DNA of 64,000 nucleotides from Blastococcus capsensis (lineage in GTDB: Bacteria > Actinomycetota > Actinomycetes > Mycobacteriales > Geodermatophilaceae): positions 1 through 64,000 of the forward strand of contig NZ_JASNNW010000022.1 of the NCBI RefSeq assembly GCF_030165005.1, read 5' to 3'. Position 1 is the first letter of the stretch; the number at the start of each line of letters is the position of its first letter. Position numbers and translations under genes: made by a program. Below are positions 33,903 through 42,529 of this stretch, piece after piece. The notes under the pieces are model-generated. The model saw only the letters and a list, made by a program, of their open reading frames with translations, made no database searches and was not told the DNA's origin.

Positions 33903-34721
33903 TCAGGCCACCCCACCGGGCCGACGGGCCGGGTCGTCCCAGCCCGCGGGCGTCGCCGGGGGAACCACGGCACCTGCCGGGGGCACCGTGCCGTAGGGCG
34001 GCGGGGGCAGCGGGGCGCCGGTGCCGGTGCCGGTGCCGGTGGCCACGCCCGTGGTCGCGGCCGAGTACTCCGAGTACGTCGGCGCCGGGTCGACGTAGTT
34101 CGTCGGGGTGCTCCGGTACGCGTTGTCGCCGTTGCTCGAGCCCGAGTCGCTGTGCGCGGCCTTGGCGCCGCTGGTGAGCCGGCCGGCCGCGATGCCCGCG
34201 ACGGCGGCACCCAGCAGGAACATGCCCGGCTTGCGGCGGGCGAAGCGGCGGACCTCGTCGAGCAGCTCCGCGGGCTCCTTGTTCTGCAGCATCGAGGCGA
34301 AGCTCTCGACCGAGCCCGACGCCTGCTGGAGCAGGTCGCGGACGGGGCCGGGTGCGCCCTCGCTGCTGCCATCGGCCAGGTCGCGCATCTGCTGGGCGAT
34401 GGAGTTCAGGCCCTCGGCCGCCTTCTGCTGCTGGCTGACCGCCTGGTCCTTGAGCTGCGAGCGGCCCTGCTCGACCAAATCCTTGGCCTGCCGCTGCGTC
34501 TCGTGCGCGACCTGCTTCGCCTGGTCGGCGGCGGTCGAGGCGACCTGGCTGCCGGCGTGGGCGGCGGTCTGCCCGACGTTGCGGGCCTCGTCCCTGGCGA
34601 CGTCCTTGGTCTCCTTGGCGGCGTCCTTGGCCGCGCCCTTGGTCGACGAGTCGTCGTTGGTGGTGGTGCCCGTCGTGGCCGGAACCGGTGGCGGGAACGG
34701 GGCATCGATGGAGTGAGTCAT
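33903..34721 (-). CDS. LEA/YtxH-like stress protein
   Basis: A 272-residue protein. Residues 25-150 are a long amphipathic helix rich in Ala, Lys, Asp and Gln (KGAAKDAAKETKDVARDEAR), like LEA proteins and apolipoprotein-like repeats. A membrane segment follows (RKPGMFLLGAAVAGIAAGRL), then a Pro/Gly/Thr-rich tail. No enzyme motif. ATG 34721 has GGAGG five bases upstream. It is the first gene of the three-gene unit and lies about 240 bases from a SigF/SigB-type promoter. Confidence 0.8.
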   Translation of the reverse strand: MTHSIDAPFPPPVPATTGTTTNDDSSTKGAAKDAAKETKDVARDEARNVGQTAAHAGSQVASTAADQAKQVAHETQRQAKDLVEQGRSQLKDQAVSQQQKAAEGLNSIAQQMRDLADGSSEGAPGPVRDLLQQASGSVESFASMLQNKEPAELLDEVRRFARRKPGMFLLGAAVAGIAAGRLTSGAKAAHSDSGSSNGDNAYRSTPTNYVDPAPTYSEYSAATTGVATGTGTGTGAPLPPPPYGTVPPAGAVVPPATPAGWDDPARRPGGVA

Positions 34722-34972
34722 CGGTCCTCCTCGGCATGCTTCGTGGTCGGTGGGAGCGCTACCCCTCCGCCGTTGCGGCACACATCCGGGAGGCTTCTGC
34801 ACCGGCCCGGGCGGCCGTGATGACGGTGGTCGGCGCCCCGTGGTGTCGGGCGGGGGAGTTGACGGAAGTCCACCCGGCGCGTCCATGCGTCTCGGGGCGG
34901 GATCGGGGTCGCAGGGAAGATCGGCGCCGCGCTGCACCGTCTCACTGCCGCTCGTTCCGCGCAGCCGGGGTG

Positions 34973-34999
34973 GTACCCGCAGCGGCGGGGTGATCAAAC
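34973..34999 (-). promoter_or_regulatory. SigF/SigB-type promoter
   Basis: On the minus strand GTTT (34999-34996) is followed after 17 bases by GGGTAC (34978-34973). This fits the actinobacterial general-stress consensus GTTT-N15-17-GGGTA. It points towards the YtxH-like/holin/DUF3618 unit, a typical member of such regulons, with a leader of about 240 bases. Confidence 0.65.
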
Positions 35000-35006
35000 G
35001 GGAAGA

Positions 35007-35180
35007 TCAGCCGGCCCAGGGGAAGTGCGGCGGCCGCCGCTCGGCGAAGGCCGCGACGCCCTCGGGGAGCTCGCCGGCGGCGACGGTCTCCCGGTAGCGG
35101 CCGCCGCCGAACCTCCCGCCCCCACGGCGGGCGTCCCGGACGTTCGACGTGTCGAGGTCGGCGCCCTCGCTGTACCGCAT
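35007..35180 (-). pseudogene. chimeric scar: metallopeptidase start joined to enoyl-CoA hydratase end
   Basis: A 57-residue frame. Its first half (MRYSEGADLDTSNVRDARRG) looks like the N-terminus of actinobacterial neutral zinc metallopeptidases. Its second half (LPEGVAAFAERRPPHFPWAG) looks like the C-terminus of enoyl-CoA hydratases. The join lies in a Gly-rich stretch. The simplest reading is a deletion between two genes that left a short in-frame fusion. It is probably not functional. The similarity of each half is by eye only. Confidence 0.5.
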
Positions 35181-35290
35181 CCCGTGCTGCTCCTCCCGAC
35201 GGCCCGGCCGTCGAACCGTGCCACCGGACGGGGGCGTCCGCGACTCGGGTCGCCGCGCGGGGGCGCTCGCCCGGTCCTAGGTTCGGAGGC

Positions 35291-35734
35291 ATGCCGCTAG
35301 AGGGGGAGTACGAGCCGAGTCCGCAGCAGTGGGTCCGTGAGCAGGTCGAGCGGTACGAGGCGACCGGCGGCCGCGAGGCGAACACCTTGCTGGACACCGG
35401 TCTGCCGGTGGCGATCTTCAGTACCCGCGGCGCCTCGAGCGGCAAGGTGCGCAAGCAGCCGCTGATGCGGGTCGAGCACGACGGCGTCTACGCGATGGTC
35501 GCCTCGAAGGGTGGCGCACCGAGCGATCCCGCCTGGGTGGTCAACCTGCGGGCGCACCCGGACCAGGTCACGGTGCAGGACGGCCCCGAGCCGTGGGACG
35601 GCGTGGCCCGCGAGATCTCAGGTGCCGAGCGGGACGGGTGGTGGCAACGGGCCGTGGCCGCCTATCCGCCCTACGCCGAGTACCAGGAGAAGACCGAGCG
35701 GCAGATCCCGGTCTTCCTCGTCGAGCGCCGCTGA
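35291..35734 (+). CDS. F420-type nitroreductase-family oxidoreductase
   Basis: A 147-residue protein of the deazaflavin (F420)-dependent nitroreductase family, related to Rv3547/Ddn. Core motifs are VAIFSTRGASSGKVRKQPL, VASKGGAPSDPAWVVNL and a C-terminal YPPYAEYQEKTERQIPVF. Members are split beta-barrel enzymes using reduced F420 to reduce quinones or other acceptors. A possible -10 box TAGGTT lies just before the ATG, compatible with a leaderless transcript. It stands alone between unrelated genes. Confidence 0.9.
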   Translation: MPLEGEYEPSPQQWVREQVERYEATGGREANTLLDTGLPVAIFSTRGASSGKVRKQPLMRVEHDGVYAMVASKGGAPSDPAWVVNLRAHPDQVTVQDGPEPWDGVAREISGAERDGWWQRAVAAYPPYAEYQEKTERQIPVFLVERR

Positions 35735-35753
35735 CGCCGGCGCGGCGCACGGG

Positions 35754-36815
35754 TCAGGGCAGCGCGGCGGCCAGGCGGGGGACGGCCGCCGTGAGGTCGT
35801 CGTCCCAGGTGGTGAACGGCTCGGCCTGGACGGTTCGGGCCGCACCCCGCCCGGCGAACCGCCAGGTGCCGGTGATCCGGCCGTCCAGCACCACCGTGGG
35901 CCGGAAGACGCCGTTGCCGCCGGGCACGATCCGGTCGGCGAACTCCGGGTCGAGGATCGCCCTGCGGTCGCCGTAGCCGAGGACGTACTCGTCGAAGCCC
36001 GGCAGCACCAGCGGCTCCCGTGCCTGCTCCCGGTGCGCGGCGTACCGGTCCGGCGTCTCCGGGTCGAGGAAGTACTCGGCGCCGTCGACCTGCAGGCAGG
36101 CCAGCGCGTCGCGCACGGCCGCGACCCCGGCGCGCACGTCCCGCACCGTTCCGCCGGCCCAGCGGGCCAGGTCCCGGACGGTCGCCGGGCCGTGCCCGCG
36201 GAAGTAGCGGAGCGCCAGCTCGGCCAGCGCATCGTCCCGGGTCAGCCGGCGGGGTTCCCGCACCCATTCGGCGAGCAGCACGAACAGCTGGTCGCCGTCC
36301 GCGGTGGGGCCGAGGCAGAGGGTGCCGGTCTGAGCCAGGAACCAGAGCAGGTGGTAGCCCCGCTGGCCGGTGACGGACACACCTCCGTCATCGAGGACGG
36401 CGAGGAGCGCCGCCCGGGACAGCTGCCGGCCGCCGGACAGCGCGGCCACGGCGAGCTCCCGGGCGCGTTCGGCGTCGGCGTCGGTGAGCCCCAGGTGGGC
36501 CCTGCGGCCGGCGAGCCCGGCCAGGGCACGCGGTCCGAGCAGCTCGAGCATCCAGGGGAGGTCTTCGGCCGCGAGCAGGTGCAGCGTGCCGCGCATGGGC
36601 CACGACCGCACGACCGCGCCGCTGTCCAGCGCGGCCAGCACATCCGCGCGCCGCCGCCCGGCGGTGCGCAGGGCGACCGAGGTGACGGCCCCGGGGAAGT
36701 CCTGTCCCTGGACGGCGGTCATCCGGCGCACCGCAGCAGGGACGTCGTCGGCGGCCGGGCCCGCGAGCCGATGGGCCACCAGCCGCATCAGGGCGATGTC
36801 GTGCAGGGTCGTCAC
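35754..36815 (-). CDS. AlkZ/YcaQ-like winged-helix DNA glycosylase-type protein
   Basis: A protein of about 353 residues of the HTH_42 (AlkZ/AlkX) family, with tandem winged-helix folds. The active-site region reads MTAVQGQDFPGAV; the QGQ fits the Q-x-Q type of catalytic motif described for AlkZ-like DNA glycosylases. Other family parts are RSWPMRGTLHLLAAEDLPWM and VLPGFDEYVLGYGDR. AlkZ-type enzymes remove alkylated bases or unhook crosslinks; some members guard antibiotic clusters. GTG 36815 is chosen; GTG 36824 is also in frame. No biosynthetic cluster is adjacent. Confidence 0.85.
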   Translation of the reverse strand: MTTLHDIALMRLVAHRLAGPAADDVPAAVRRMTAVQGQDFPGAVTSVALRTAGRRRADVLAALDSGAVVRSWPMRGTLHLLAAEDLPWMLELLGPRALAGLAGRRAHLGLTDADAERARELAVAALSGGRQLSRAALLAVLDDGGVSVTGQRGYHLLWFLAQTGTLCLGPTADGDQLFVLLAEWVREPRRLTRDDALAELALRYFRGHGPATVRDLARWAGGTVRDVRAGVAAVRDALACLQVDGAEYFLDPETPDRYAAHREQAREPLVLPGFDEYVLGYGDRRAILDPEFADRIVPGGNGVFRPTVVLDGRITGTWRFAGRGAARTVQAEPFTTWDDDLTAAVPRLAAALP

Positions 36816-37046
36816 GCCGGCCACCGTCCCAGGTGGTGGGGACAGATCCAGCTGCCACCGCCGCCGCGGGCGCCGTTCGAGAACCTCGACCGGCGCCGGT
36901 GGCGGCGTGCCGGACGCGCGAGCGACCGTGGGGCCCGGCGGCGAGCAGTCCGATGGTGACGATGACGACGAGCGAGATCACGGCGAGCACCCACGGCGTG
37001 CCTCGGCCGGACGGCGACGGCGGGTCCGCGCTGCGACACTGGTGGC

Positions 37047-37625
37047 GTGCGGGCGGAGGACTGGGACCGGCGCTACGCCGAGCGGCCGCAGTGGTCGGCC
37101 GAGCCCAACGGTCTGGTCGCCGAGCTGCTCGCCGGCCTGCCGCCCGGTGCCGCGGCCGACCTCGCCGCGGGTGAGGGCCGGCACGCGCTGTGGCTCGCCG
37201 CGGAGGGATGGCGGGTCACCGCCGTCGACTTCGCCGATGCCGGCCTGAGCCGCGGCCGGCAGCGGCCCGGGGCCGAGCGCGTCGACTGGGTGACCGCGGA
37301 CGTCACCGGCTGGACGGCTGCCCCCGGTTCCCTCGACCTCGTCCTGGTCGCCTACCTCCACCTGCCCGAGCCGGAGACCACCGCCCTGCTGACCCGGGCC
37401 GTCGGCTGGCTGCGGGCCGGTGGCCGGCTGCTGGTCCTCGGCCACGACGTCGCCAACCTCACCGAGGGGGTGGGTGGCCCCCAGGAGCCGGGCATCCTGC
37501 ACAGCGTGGCGCGGCTGGGTCCCATCGCCCGGATGCTCGACGTCGACCGGCTGGAGCAGGTCCGCCGAGACACACCGGACGGTCCCGCGATCGACACCCT
37601 GCTCTGGGGACGGCGACCGGGCTGA
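37047..37625 (+). CDS. SAM-dependent methyltransferase
   Basis: A 192-residue class I methyltransferase of the TehB/thiopurine-like group. Opening WDRRYAERPQWSAEPN, SAM motif I in AADLAAGEGRHALWLA, motif II acidic residue in VTAVDFAD, and the LDLVLVAYLHLPEPE region. Substrate unknown. The GTG start lies 6 bases after GACACT, a possible -10 box, so the transcript may be leaderless. Confidence 0.88.
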   Translation: MRAEDWDRRYAERPQWSAEPNGLVAELLAGLPPGAAADLAAGEGRHALWLAAEGWRVTAVDFADAGLSRGRQRPGAERVDWVTADVTGWTAAPGSLDLVLVAYLHLPEPETTALLTRAVGWLRAGGRLLVLGHDVANLTEGVGGPQEPGILHSVARLGPIARMLDVDRLEQVRRDTPDGPAIDTLLWGRRPG

Positions 37626-37655
37626 CGGGCACTGTGCGCCGGTAGCCTCTGCGGC

Positions 37656-37781
37656 GTGATGGGACTGGGTGGGTCCGGGGGCCGGGACGCGGAACGACGA
37701 CGGCGCCTGGTCGCCGCGCTCGTCGTCTTGGCCATGGTGCTGGCCGCCGGCGCGACGGTGCTCTCGATCGCCCTGGGGTGA
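37656..37781 (+). CDS. very small membrane protein
   Basis: A 41-residue frame (GTG 37656, with ATG as second codon). A charged start (GRDAERRRR) is followed by one hydrophobic helix (LVAALVVLAMVLAAGATVL). TAGCCT lies 7 bases before the GTG, which supports a leaderless start. The positive-inside arrangement and position right after a methyltransferase gene make it plausible as a real small membrane protein. No function is known. Confidence 0.55.
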   Translation: MMGLGGSGGRDAERRRRLVAALVVLAMVLAAGATVLSIALG

Positions 37782-38161
37782 GTGCCGGACGGCGACGGAG
37801 AGCGGCGGGTCGACGGCTGGTTCGCGGCAGCCGGGCCACGGAAGGCATCGGGCCGGCCCGGCCATGCCCACAGTCAGCCGAGACGCCTCGGCACGCCTGT
37901 GGCGGGTGGGTGTCAGCCACGGCCGGTGAGGTCGCGGCGGTGCCGCCCGGTGAAGCAGGAACCAGCCGGCCACGCCTCGGCGTGGCGTGAGCGCCGGCGC
38001 CCCGGACAGGGGCGCTCACGGAACGGTCAGACGGCCTCCGCCATCTCTCCTCCCGCGTAAGAAGGGCCTAGGTCCCTGGTGTCCGAGGTTGCGTTACGAC
38101 AACGTGTGGATCGCCACGCCAGCCGGCCGGCACGCAGCTCACCGAGACGCGAGGACCGTCG
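37782..38161. other. gene-free region with tandem hairpins
   Basis: No convincing gene is seen. GCCACGCC-TC-GGCGTGGC (37969-37986) is followed directly by CGTGAGCGCC (37986-37995) pairing with GGCGCTCACG (38011-38020). They may be terminators or part of a structured leader or small RNA for the downstream gene. Confidence 0.45.
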
Positions 38162-38422
38162 ATGACCCTGGCCGTTCCGCCCAGCGCCTCCGGCTCGACC
38201 CCGGGGCGTTCCGATTACTCCCGCCCGGAGGAGACGGTGGACCCGTCGGTCGACCAGGCCGTCGACCGGCTGCGCGGGGAGTTCGCCGGCCGGGTGGGGC
38301 CGCAGCTGATCGTGCGGGTGGTGCGCGACTCCCGGCGTGATCTGGGCGGCTCACCGGTCGGGGCGCTGCCGGAGCTGGTCGAACGGCTGGCGCGGTACCG
38401 CCTCGACCGGCAGATCGGCTGA
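38162..38422 (+). CDS. small helical (three-helix bundle type) protein
   Basis: An 86-residue protein with a disordered Ser/Pro-rich start and a helical core: QAVDRLRGEFAGRVGPQLIV and ALPELVERLARYRLDRQI. The pattern fits the short three-helix dimerisation proteins common in actinobacteria. Role unknown. GCGAGGACC lies ahead of the ATG. It precedes the ABC-F gene by 39 bases. Confidence 0.7.
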   Translation: MTLAVPPSASGSTPGRSDYSRPEETVDPSVDQAVDRLRGEFAGRVGPQLIVRVVRDSRRDLGGSPVGALPELVERLARYRLDRQIG

Positions 38423-38461
38423 CCCCCGCAACCCGGTTGCCCCGCCGGGCAGGATGACGGC

Positions 38462-40099
38462 GTGGGCTACGTGGACGTGACCGGGATCCGGCACACCCTC
38501 TCCGACGGCAGGGTGCTGCTCGACGACGTCTCCTTCCGCGTCGGCGAGGGCGCCCGTGCGGCGCTGGTCGGGGAGAACGGTGCCGGCAAGACCACGCTGC
38601 TGCGGCTCATCGCCGGCGACCTGACCCCCGAGGGAGGCGCCGTCGCCCGCACCGGCGGGCTCGGGGTGATGCGCCAGTTCATCGGCTCCGTGCGCGACGA
38701 CACGACGGTCCAGCGATTCCTGGTGGACCTGTCTCCTCCCGCCGTCCGCGCTGCCTGGGCCGCCGTCGAGGCGACCGAGCTGGCGTTGATGGAGACCGAC
38801 GACCAACGCGCCCAGATGGCGTATGCCGACGCGCTCGCGCAGTGGGGCGATGCCGGCGGCTACGACGCCGAGGTCACCTGGGACACCGTCACGGTCGCGG
38901 CGCTCGGCATCCCCTACGACGGCTGCAAGTACCGCGCGCTGTCCACGCTGTCCGGCGGGGAGCAGAAGCGCCTGGCCCTGGAGGCGCTGCTCCGCGGTCC
39001 GGACGAGGTGCTGCTCCTGGACGAGCCGGACAACTACCTGGACGTACCGGGGAAGCGCTGGCTGGAGGAACGGCTGCTCCAGACCCGCAAGACCGTGCTG
39101 TTCGTCAGCCACGACCGGGAGCTGCTCGACCGCGTCGCCGACCGGGTGGTCACCGTGGAGGGCGGGACGGCGTGGGTGCACGGCGGCGGGTTCGGCAGCT
39201 ACCCGGAGGCGCGCACCGCCCGGCACGAGCGGATGGCCGACGTGCGCCGCCGGTGGGAGGAGGAGCACCAGCGGCTCGTCGACCTCGTGCGCACGTTGCA
39301 GCAGCAGGCGGCCAACTCGCCCGACATGGCCAACCGCTACCACGCGATGCAGACCCGGCTGGCGAAGTTCGAGGCGGCCGGGCCCCCGCCGGAGCGGCCG
39401 CCGCAGCAGAAGGTGGCGATGCGGCTGCGGGGCGGGCGCACCGGGGTCCGGGCGGTCATGGCCGAACAGCTGGAGCTCACCGGGCTGATGAAGCCGTTCG
39501 ACGCCGAGATCTGGTACGGCGACCGGGTCGGCGTCCTGGGGGCGAACGGCGCCGGGAAGTCGCACTTCCTCCGCCTGCTGGCCGGCCAGGACGTGGCGCA
39601 CACCGGGAGCTGGCGATTGGGCGCCCGCGTCGTCCCCGGGTTCTTCGCGCAGACCCACGCGCACCCGGAGTGGCAGGACCGCACGGCCGTGGACCTGCTG
39701 TGGCACGGTGAGCCCGGCGGGGCCGGGCGTGGCGGACGACAGGGCGTCGACCGGGGCCGGGCCATGGCCGCGCTGCGGCAGTACGGGCTCGCCGACTCCG
39801 CGGATCAGCCGTTCCGGACGCTGTCGGGCGGGCAGCAGGCGCGGTTCCAGATCCTGCTGCTGGAGCTGTCCGGGGCCACGCTGCTGCTCCTCGACGAGCC
39901 CACGGACAACCTCGACGTCCTCTCGGCCGAGGCGCTGGAGGAGGCGCTGGCCGCCTTCGACGGAACCGTGCTCGCCGTCACCCACGACCGCTGGTTCGCC
40001 CGGTCGTTCGACCGCTTCCTCGTCTTCGGCGCCGACGGCCGTGTCTACGAGTCGGCCGATCCGGTCTTCGACGAGGCCCGGGTGGCCCGCGCGCGCTGA
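38462..40099 (+). CDS. ABC-F family ATPase
   Basis: A 545-residue soluble protein with two ABC ATPase domains and no membrane segments. First domain: Walker A GENGAGKT, signature LSGGEQKRLALEALL, Walker B VLLLDEPDN. Second domain: GANGAGKS, LSGGQQARFQILL, TLLLLDEPTDN. The linker between them (residues about 245-330) is charged and helical. ABC-F proteins act on ribosomes, in translation control or antibiotic protection; the subgroup is not set. GTG start 6 bases after CAGGAT suggests a leaderless transcript. Confidence 0.92.
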   Translation: MGYVDVTGIRHTLSDGRVLLDDVSFRVGEGARAALVGENGAGKTTLLRLIAGDLTPEGGAVARTGGLGVMRQFIGSVRDDTTVQRFLVDLSPPAVRAAWAAVEATELALMETDDQRAQMAYADALAQWGDAGGYDAEVTWDTVTVAALGIPYDGCKYRALSTLSGGEQKRLALEALLRGPDEVLLLDEPDNYLDVPGKRWLEERLLQTRKTVLFVSHDRELLDRVADRVVTVEGGTAWVHGGGFGSYPEARTARHERMADVRRRWEEEHQRLVDLVRTLQQQAANSPDMANRYHAMQTRLAKFEAAGPPPERPPQQKVAMRLRGGRTGVRAVMAEQLELTGLMKPFDAEIWYGDRVGVLGANGAGKSHFLRLLAGQDVAHTGSWRLGARVVPGFFAQTHAHPEWQDRTAVDLLWHGEPGGAGRGGRQGVDRGRAMAALRQYGLADSADQPFRTLSGGQQARFQILLLELSGATLLLLDEPTDNLDVLSAEALEEALAAFDGTVLAVTHDRWFARSFDRFLVFGADGRVYESADPVFDEARVARAR

Positions 40100-40101
40100 C
40101 C

Positions 40102-40995
40102 TCAGAGGTCGACGTCGGGCTCCCCGCTGCCGCCGATGCGGTCGAGCTCGGCCAGCTCGGCGGGCCCGAGCACGCGGGCCGCGGCCTGCAGGTTCTCCTC
40201 GAGGTGGGCGACCGACGAGGTGCCCGGGATGAGCAGGAGGTTGGGGGAGCGGGCCAGCAGCCAGGTCAGCGCCACCTGCATCGGCGTCGTCTCCAGCCGG
40301 CGGGCGACGGTCTCCAGCGCGGCCGACTGCAGCGGCGTGAAGCCGCCCAGCGGGAAGAAGGGCGTGTAGGGGACGCCTTCGCGGGCGAGTGCGTCGATCA
40401 ACGGATCGTCGACGCGATGCACGAGGTTGTAATGGTTCTGCACGCAGACCACCGGCGCGATGGCGTGGGCCTCGGCGTACATCTGCGGGGTCACGTTGCT
40501 CACGCCCAGGTGCCGGACGAGGCCTTCCTGCTGCAGAGCGGCCAGCGCCTCGAACGGCTCGGCCAGTGAGCGCTGCACCGGCTCCGCGAAGCCGGGCATG
40601 CGCAGGTTGACGACGTCGAGGGCCTCGACGCCCAGGTGGTCGATGTTCTCCTGCACGGCCCGGCGCAGGTCGTCGGCGTCCAGGGCCTCGGGCCAGCCGC
40701 CGTCGGCATCGCGGCGGGCACCCACCTTGGTGACGATGACGAGGTCGTCGGGATAGGGGTGCAGGGCCTCGCGGATCAGCTCGTTGACGACCACCGGTCC
40801 GTAGTAGTCGCTGGTGTCGATGTGGTCGACCCCGAGCTCGATCGCCCGCCGCAGCACGGCGATGGCGGCGTCCCGGTCGGCCGGCGGTCCCATGACGTGC
40901 GGTCCGGTCAACTGCATGGCCCCGTACCCGAGGCGGAAGACCTCGCGGTCGCCGAGGGGGTAGGTGCCGAACTTCTCTGCGGTGGGGGTCGTCAT
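40102..40995 (-). CDS. aldo/keto reductase
   Basis: A 297-residue (alpha/beta)8 NADPH-dependent oxidoreductase. Family motifs: LGYGAMQLTG, HIDTSDYYG with the catalytic Asp and Tyr, IVTKVG with the catalytic Lys, and FFPLGGFTPLQS and LIPGTSSVAHLEENL for cofactor binding. The usual catalytic His site reads VVNLRM, the variant common in one bacterial subgroup. Substrate not predicted. It converges with the ABC-F gene with only 2 bases between stops. Confidence 0.92.
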   Translation of the reverse strand: MTTPTAEKFGTYPLGDREVFRLGYGAMQLTGPHVMGPPADRDAAIAVLRRAIELGVDHIDTSDYYGPVVVNELIREALHPYPDDLVIVTKVGARRDADGGWPEALDADDLRRAVQENIDHLGVEALDVVNLRMPGFAEPVQRSLAEPFEALAALQQEGLVRHLGVSNVTPQMYAEAHAIAPVVCVQNHYNLVHRVDDPLIDALAREGVPYTPFFPLGGFTPLQSAALETVARRLETTPMQVALTWLLARSPNLLLIPGTSSVAHLEENLQAAARVLGPAELAELDRIGGSGEPDVDL

Positions 40996-41071
40996 GGGTC
41001 TGCCGTTACCCGCCCGCGGCGGGGTATGCGCGGCCGGGCCGGTGGAGGGGATCCACCGGCCCGGCGCGGTG

Positions 41072-42252
41072 TCACGGCTGGATGAGCACCTTGACGGTGC
41101 CTTCCTTCTTCTGACGGAAGTTGGCGTATGCCTCGGGTGCCTGCTCCAGCGGCACCCGGTGGGTGGCGAACTCGTCGACGCCGAGCGGGTCGCCGTCGAT
41201 GAGCAGCGGCAGGATGTCGGGCACCCAGCGCCAGACGTTGGCCTGCCCCATGCGCAGCTGGATCTGCTTGTCGAACATCCGCATCAGAGGCAGTGGGTCG
41301 GTGGCCCCGCCGTAGACGCCGGACAGCGAGATGGTGCCCCCCCGGCGCACGGCTTCGATGGCGGTGTTCAGCGCGGCCAGCCGGTCGATGCCGACCACCG
41401 TCATGACCCGTTCCATGATCACGTCGGGGACCACGGCGGTGGCCTTCTGCGCGATGGTGGCCAGCGGGGAGCCGTGGGCCTCCATGCCGACGGCGTCGAT
41501 GACCGAGTCGGGTCCGCGACCGTCGGTCAGGTCGCGTACGCGCGCGACCACGTCGGCCTGGTCGGTCGAGTCGATGACGGTCACGCCGTTGCGCCGGCCC
41601 GGGCCAGCCGCTCCGGCACGACGTCGGAGGCGATGACCTGACCGGCGCCCAGGTGCTTCGCGATGCGGGTGGCCATGTCGCCGATCGGACCCAGGCCGAG
41701 CACCAGGACGCTGCCACCCTGCGGGATGCCCGCGTACTGCACGGCCTGCCACGCGGTGGGCAGCACATCGGAGAGGTAGACGTAGCGGTCGTCGAGGGGT
41801 GCGTCGGGCACCTTGATCGGCAGCGTGTTGCCGAAGGGCACCCGCAGGTATTCGGCCTGGCCGCCGGGCACCTGCCCGTAGAGCTTGGTGTAGCCGAACA
41901 GGGAGGCGCCCATGCCCTGCTCGCGGTTCTGCGTGGTCTCGCACTGCGACTGGAGTCCCTGCTCGCACATCCAGCAGCTGCCGCAGCTGATGTTGAAGGG
42001 GACGACGACGCGGTCGCCGGGCTTGACCGCGGTCACCTCGCGGCCGACCTCGCGGACGACGCCCATCGGCTCGTGGCCCATGATGTCGCCGACCGTCATG
42101 AAGGGCGCCAGCACCTCGATGAGGTGGAGGTCGGAGCCGCAGATGCCGCTCGAGGTGACCTCCACGATGACGTCCGTCGGGTCCTGGATGGTGGGGTCGG
42201 GAACCGTCTCCACCCGGACGCCCCCCCGGCCGTGCCAGGTCACTGCGCGCAT
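41072..42252 (-). pseudogene. zinc-dependent alcohol dehydrogenase, frameshifted
   Basis: The N-terminal part (42252-41581) is a clear MDR/FDH-like dehydrogenase: SSGICGSDLHLIE, GHEPMGVV, CGSCWMCEQGLQSQC (structural zinc), and VLVLGLGPIGDMATRIAKHLGA. After ERLARA near 41597 the frame runs into TGA, and the C-terminal half (NGVTVIDSTDQADVVARV onward to 41072) continues in another frame. One missing base in GGGCCGGCGC explains it: the expected RARRNGVTV becomes RAGATA-stop. It could be a true lesion or a sequencing error in a GC run. If real, neither piece should be active. Confidence 0.88.
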
Positions 42253-42398
42253 GCGAGATCTCCCTCGATCGGATTGCTGACAAGGGCCTGGTGCCCCCTT
42301 CGTGAGCCGGATCGCGCCACTCTCAACCATCTACGGCGCGTTCTTCACGCTGGGTCGAGCCACGATCACGCACAGACGAAAGACAAGCGTGAAATTTG

Positions 42399-42412
42399 GT
42401 GACCCGCATCAC
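42399..42412. promoter_or_regulatory. CRP/GlxR-like site
   Basis: GTGA-CCCGCA-TCAC has exact half-sites with the 6-base spacing of CRP-family boxes. It lies in the region between the divergent dehydrogenase and M23 peptidase genes. Further ATCACG copies are nearby (about 42364, 42443, 42453). The regulator is not in the window. Confidence 0.4.
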
Positions 42413-42529
42413 GAATCTGCAGGTCGCTACCCCCATTCGTAGATCACGAACCCATCACGGCGTGTTTACATGTGCCCCGCTCCCCTTCCCCGGGAGCCGC
42501 TTGCAATGTCCGCCGACGGAAGTCAGTGA

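Noticed and set aside
36825-36990. A minus-strand frame starting with a hydrophobic helix (MLAVISLVVIVTIGLLAAG)
   Set aside because: After the helix the frame runs into the shadow of the AlkZ-like gene; no stop or start supports a separate small protein.
42253-42529. Possible c-di-AMP (ydaO-type) riboswitch ahead of the wall-peptidase gene
   Set aside because: Such switches often precede actinobacterial wall hydrolases, but the conserved core motifs are not visible; only ATCACG repeats and a CRP-like site are.
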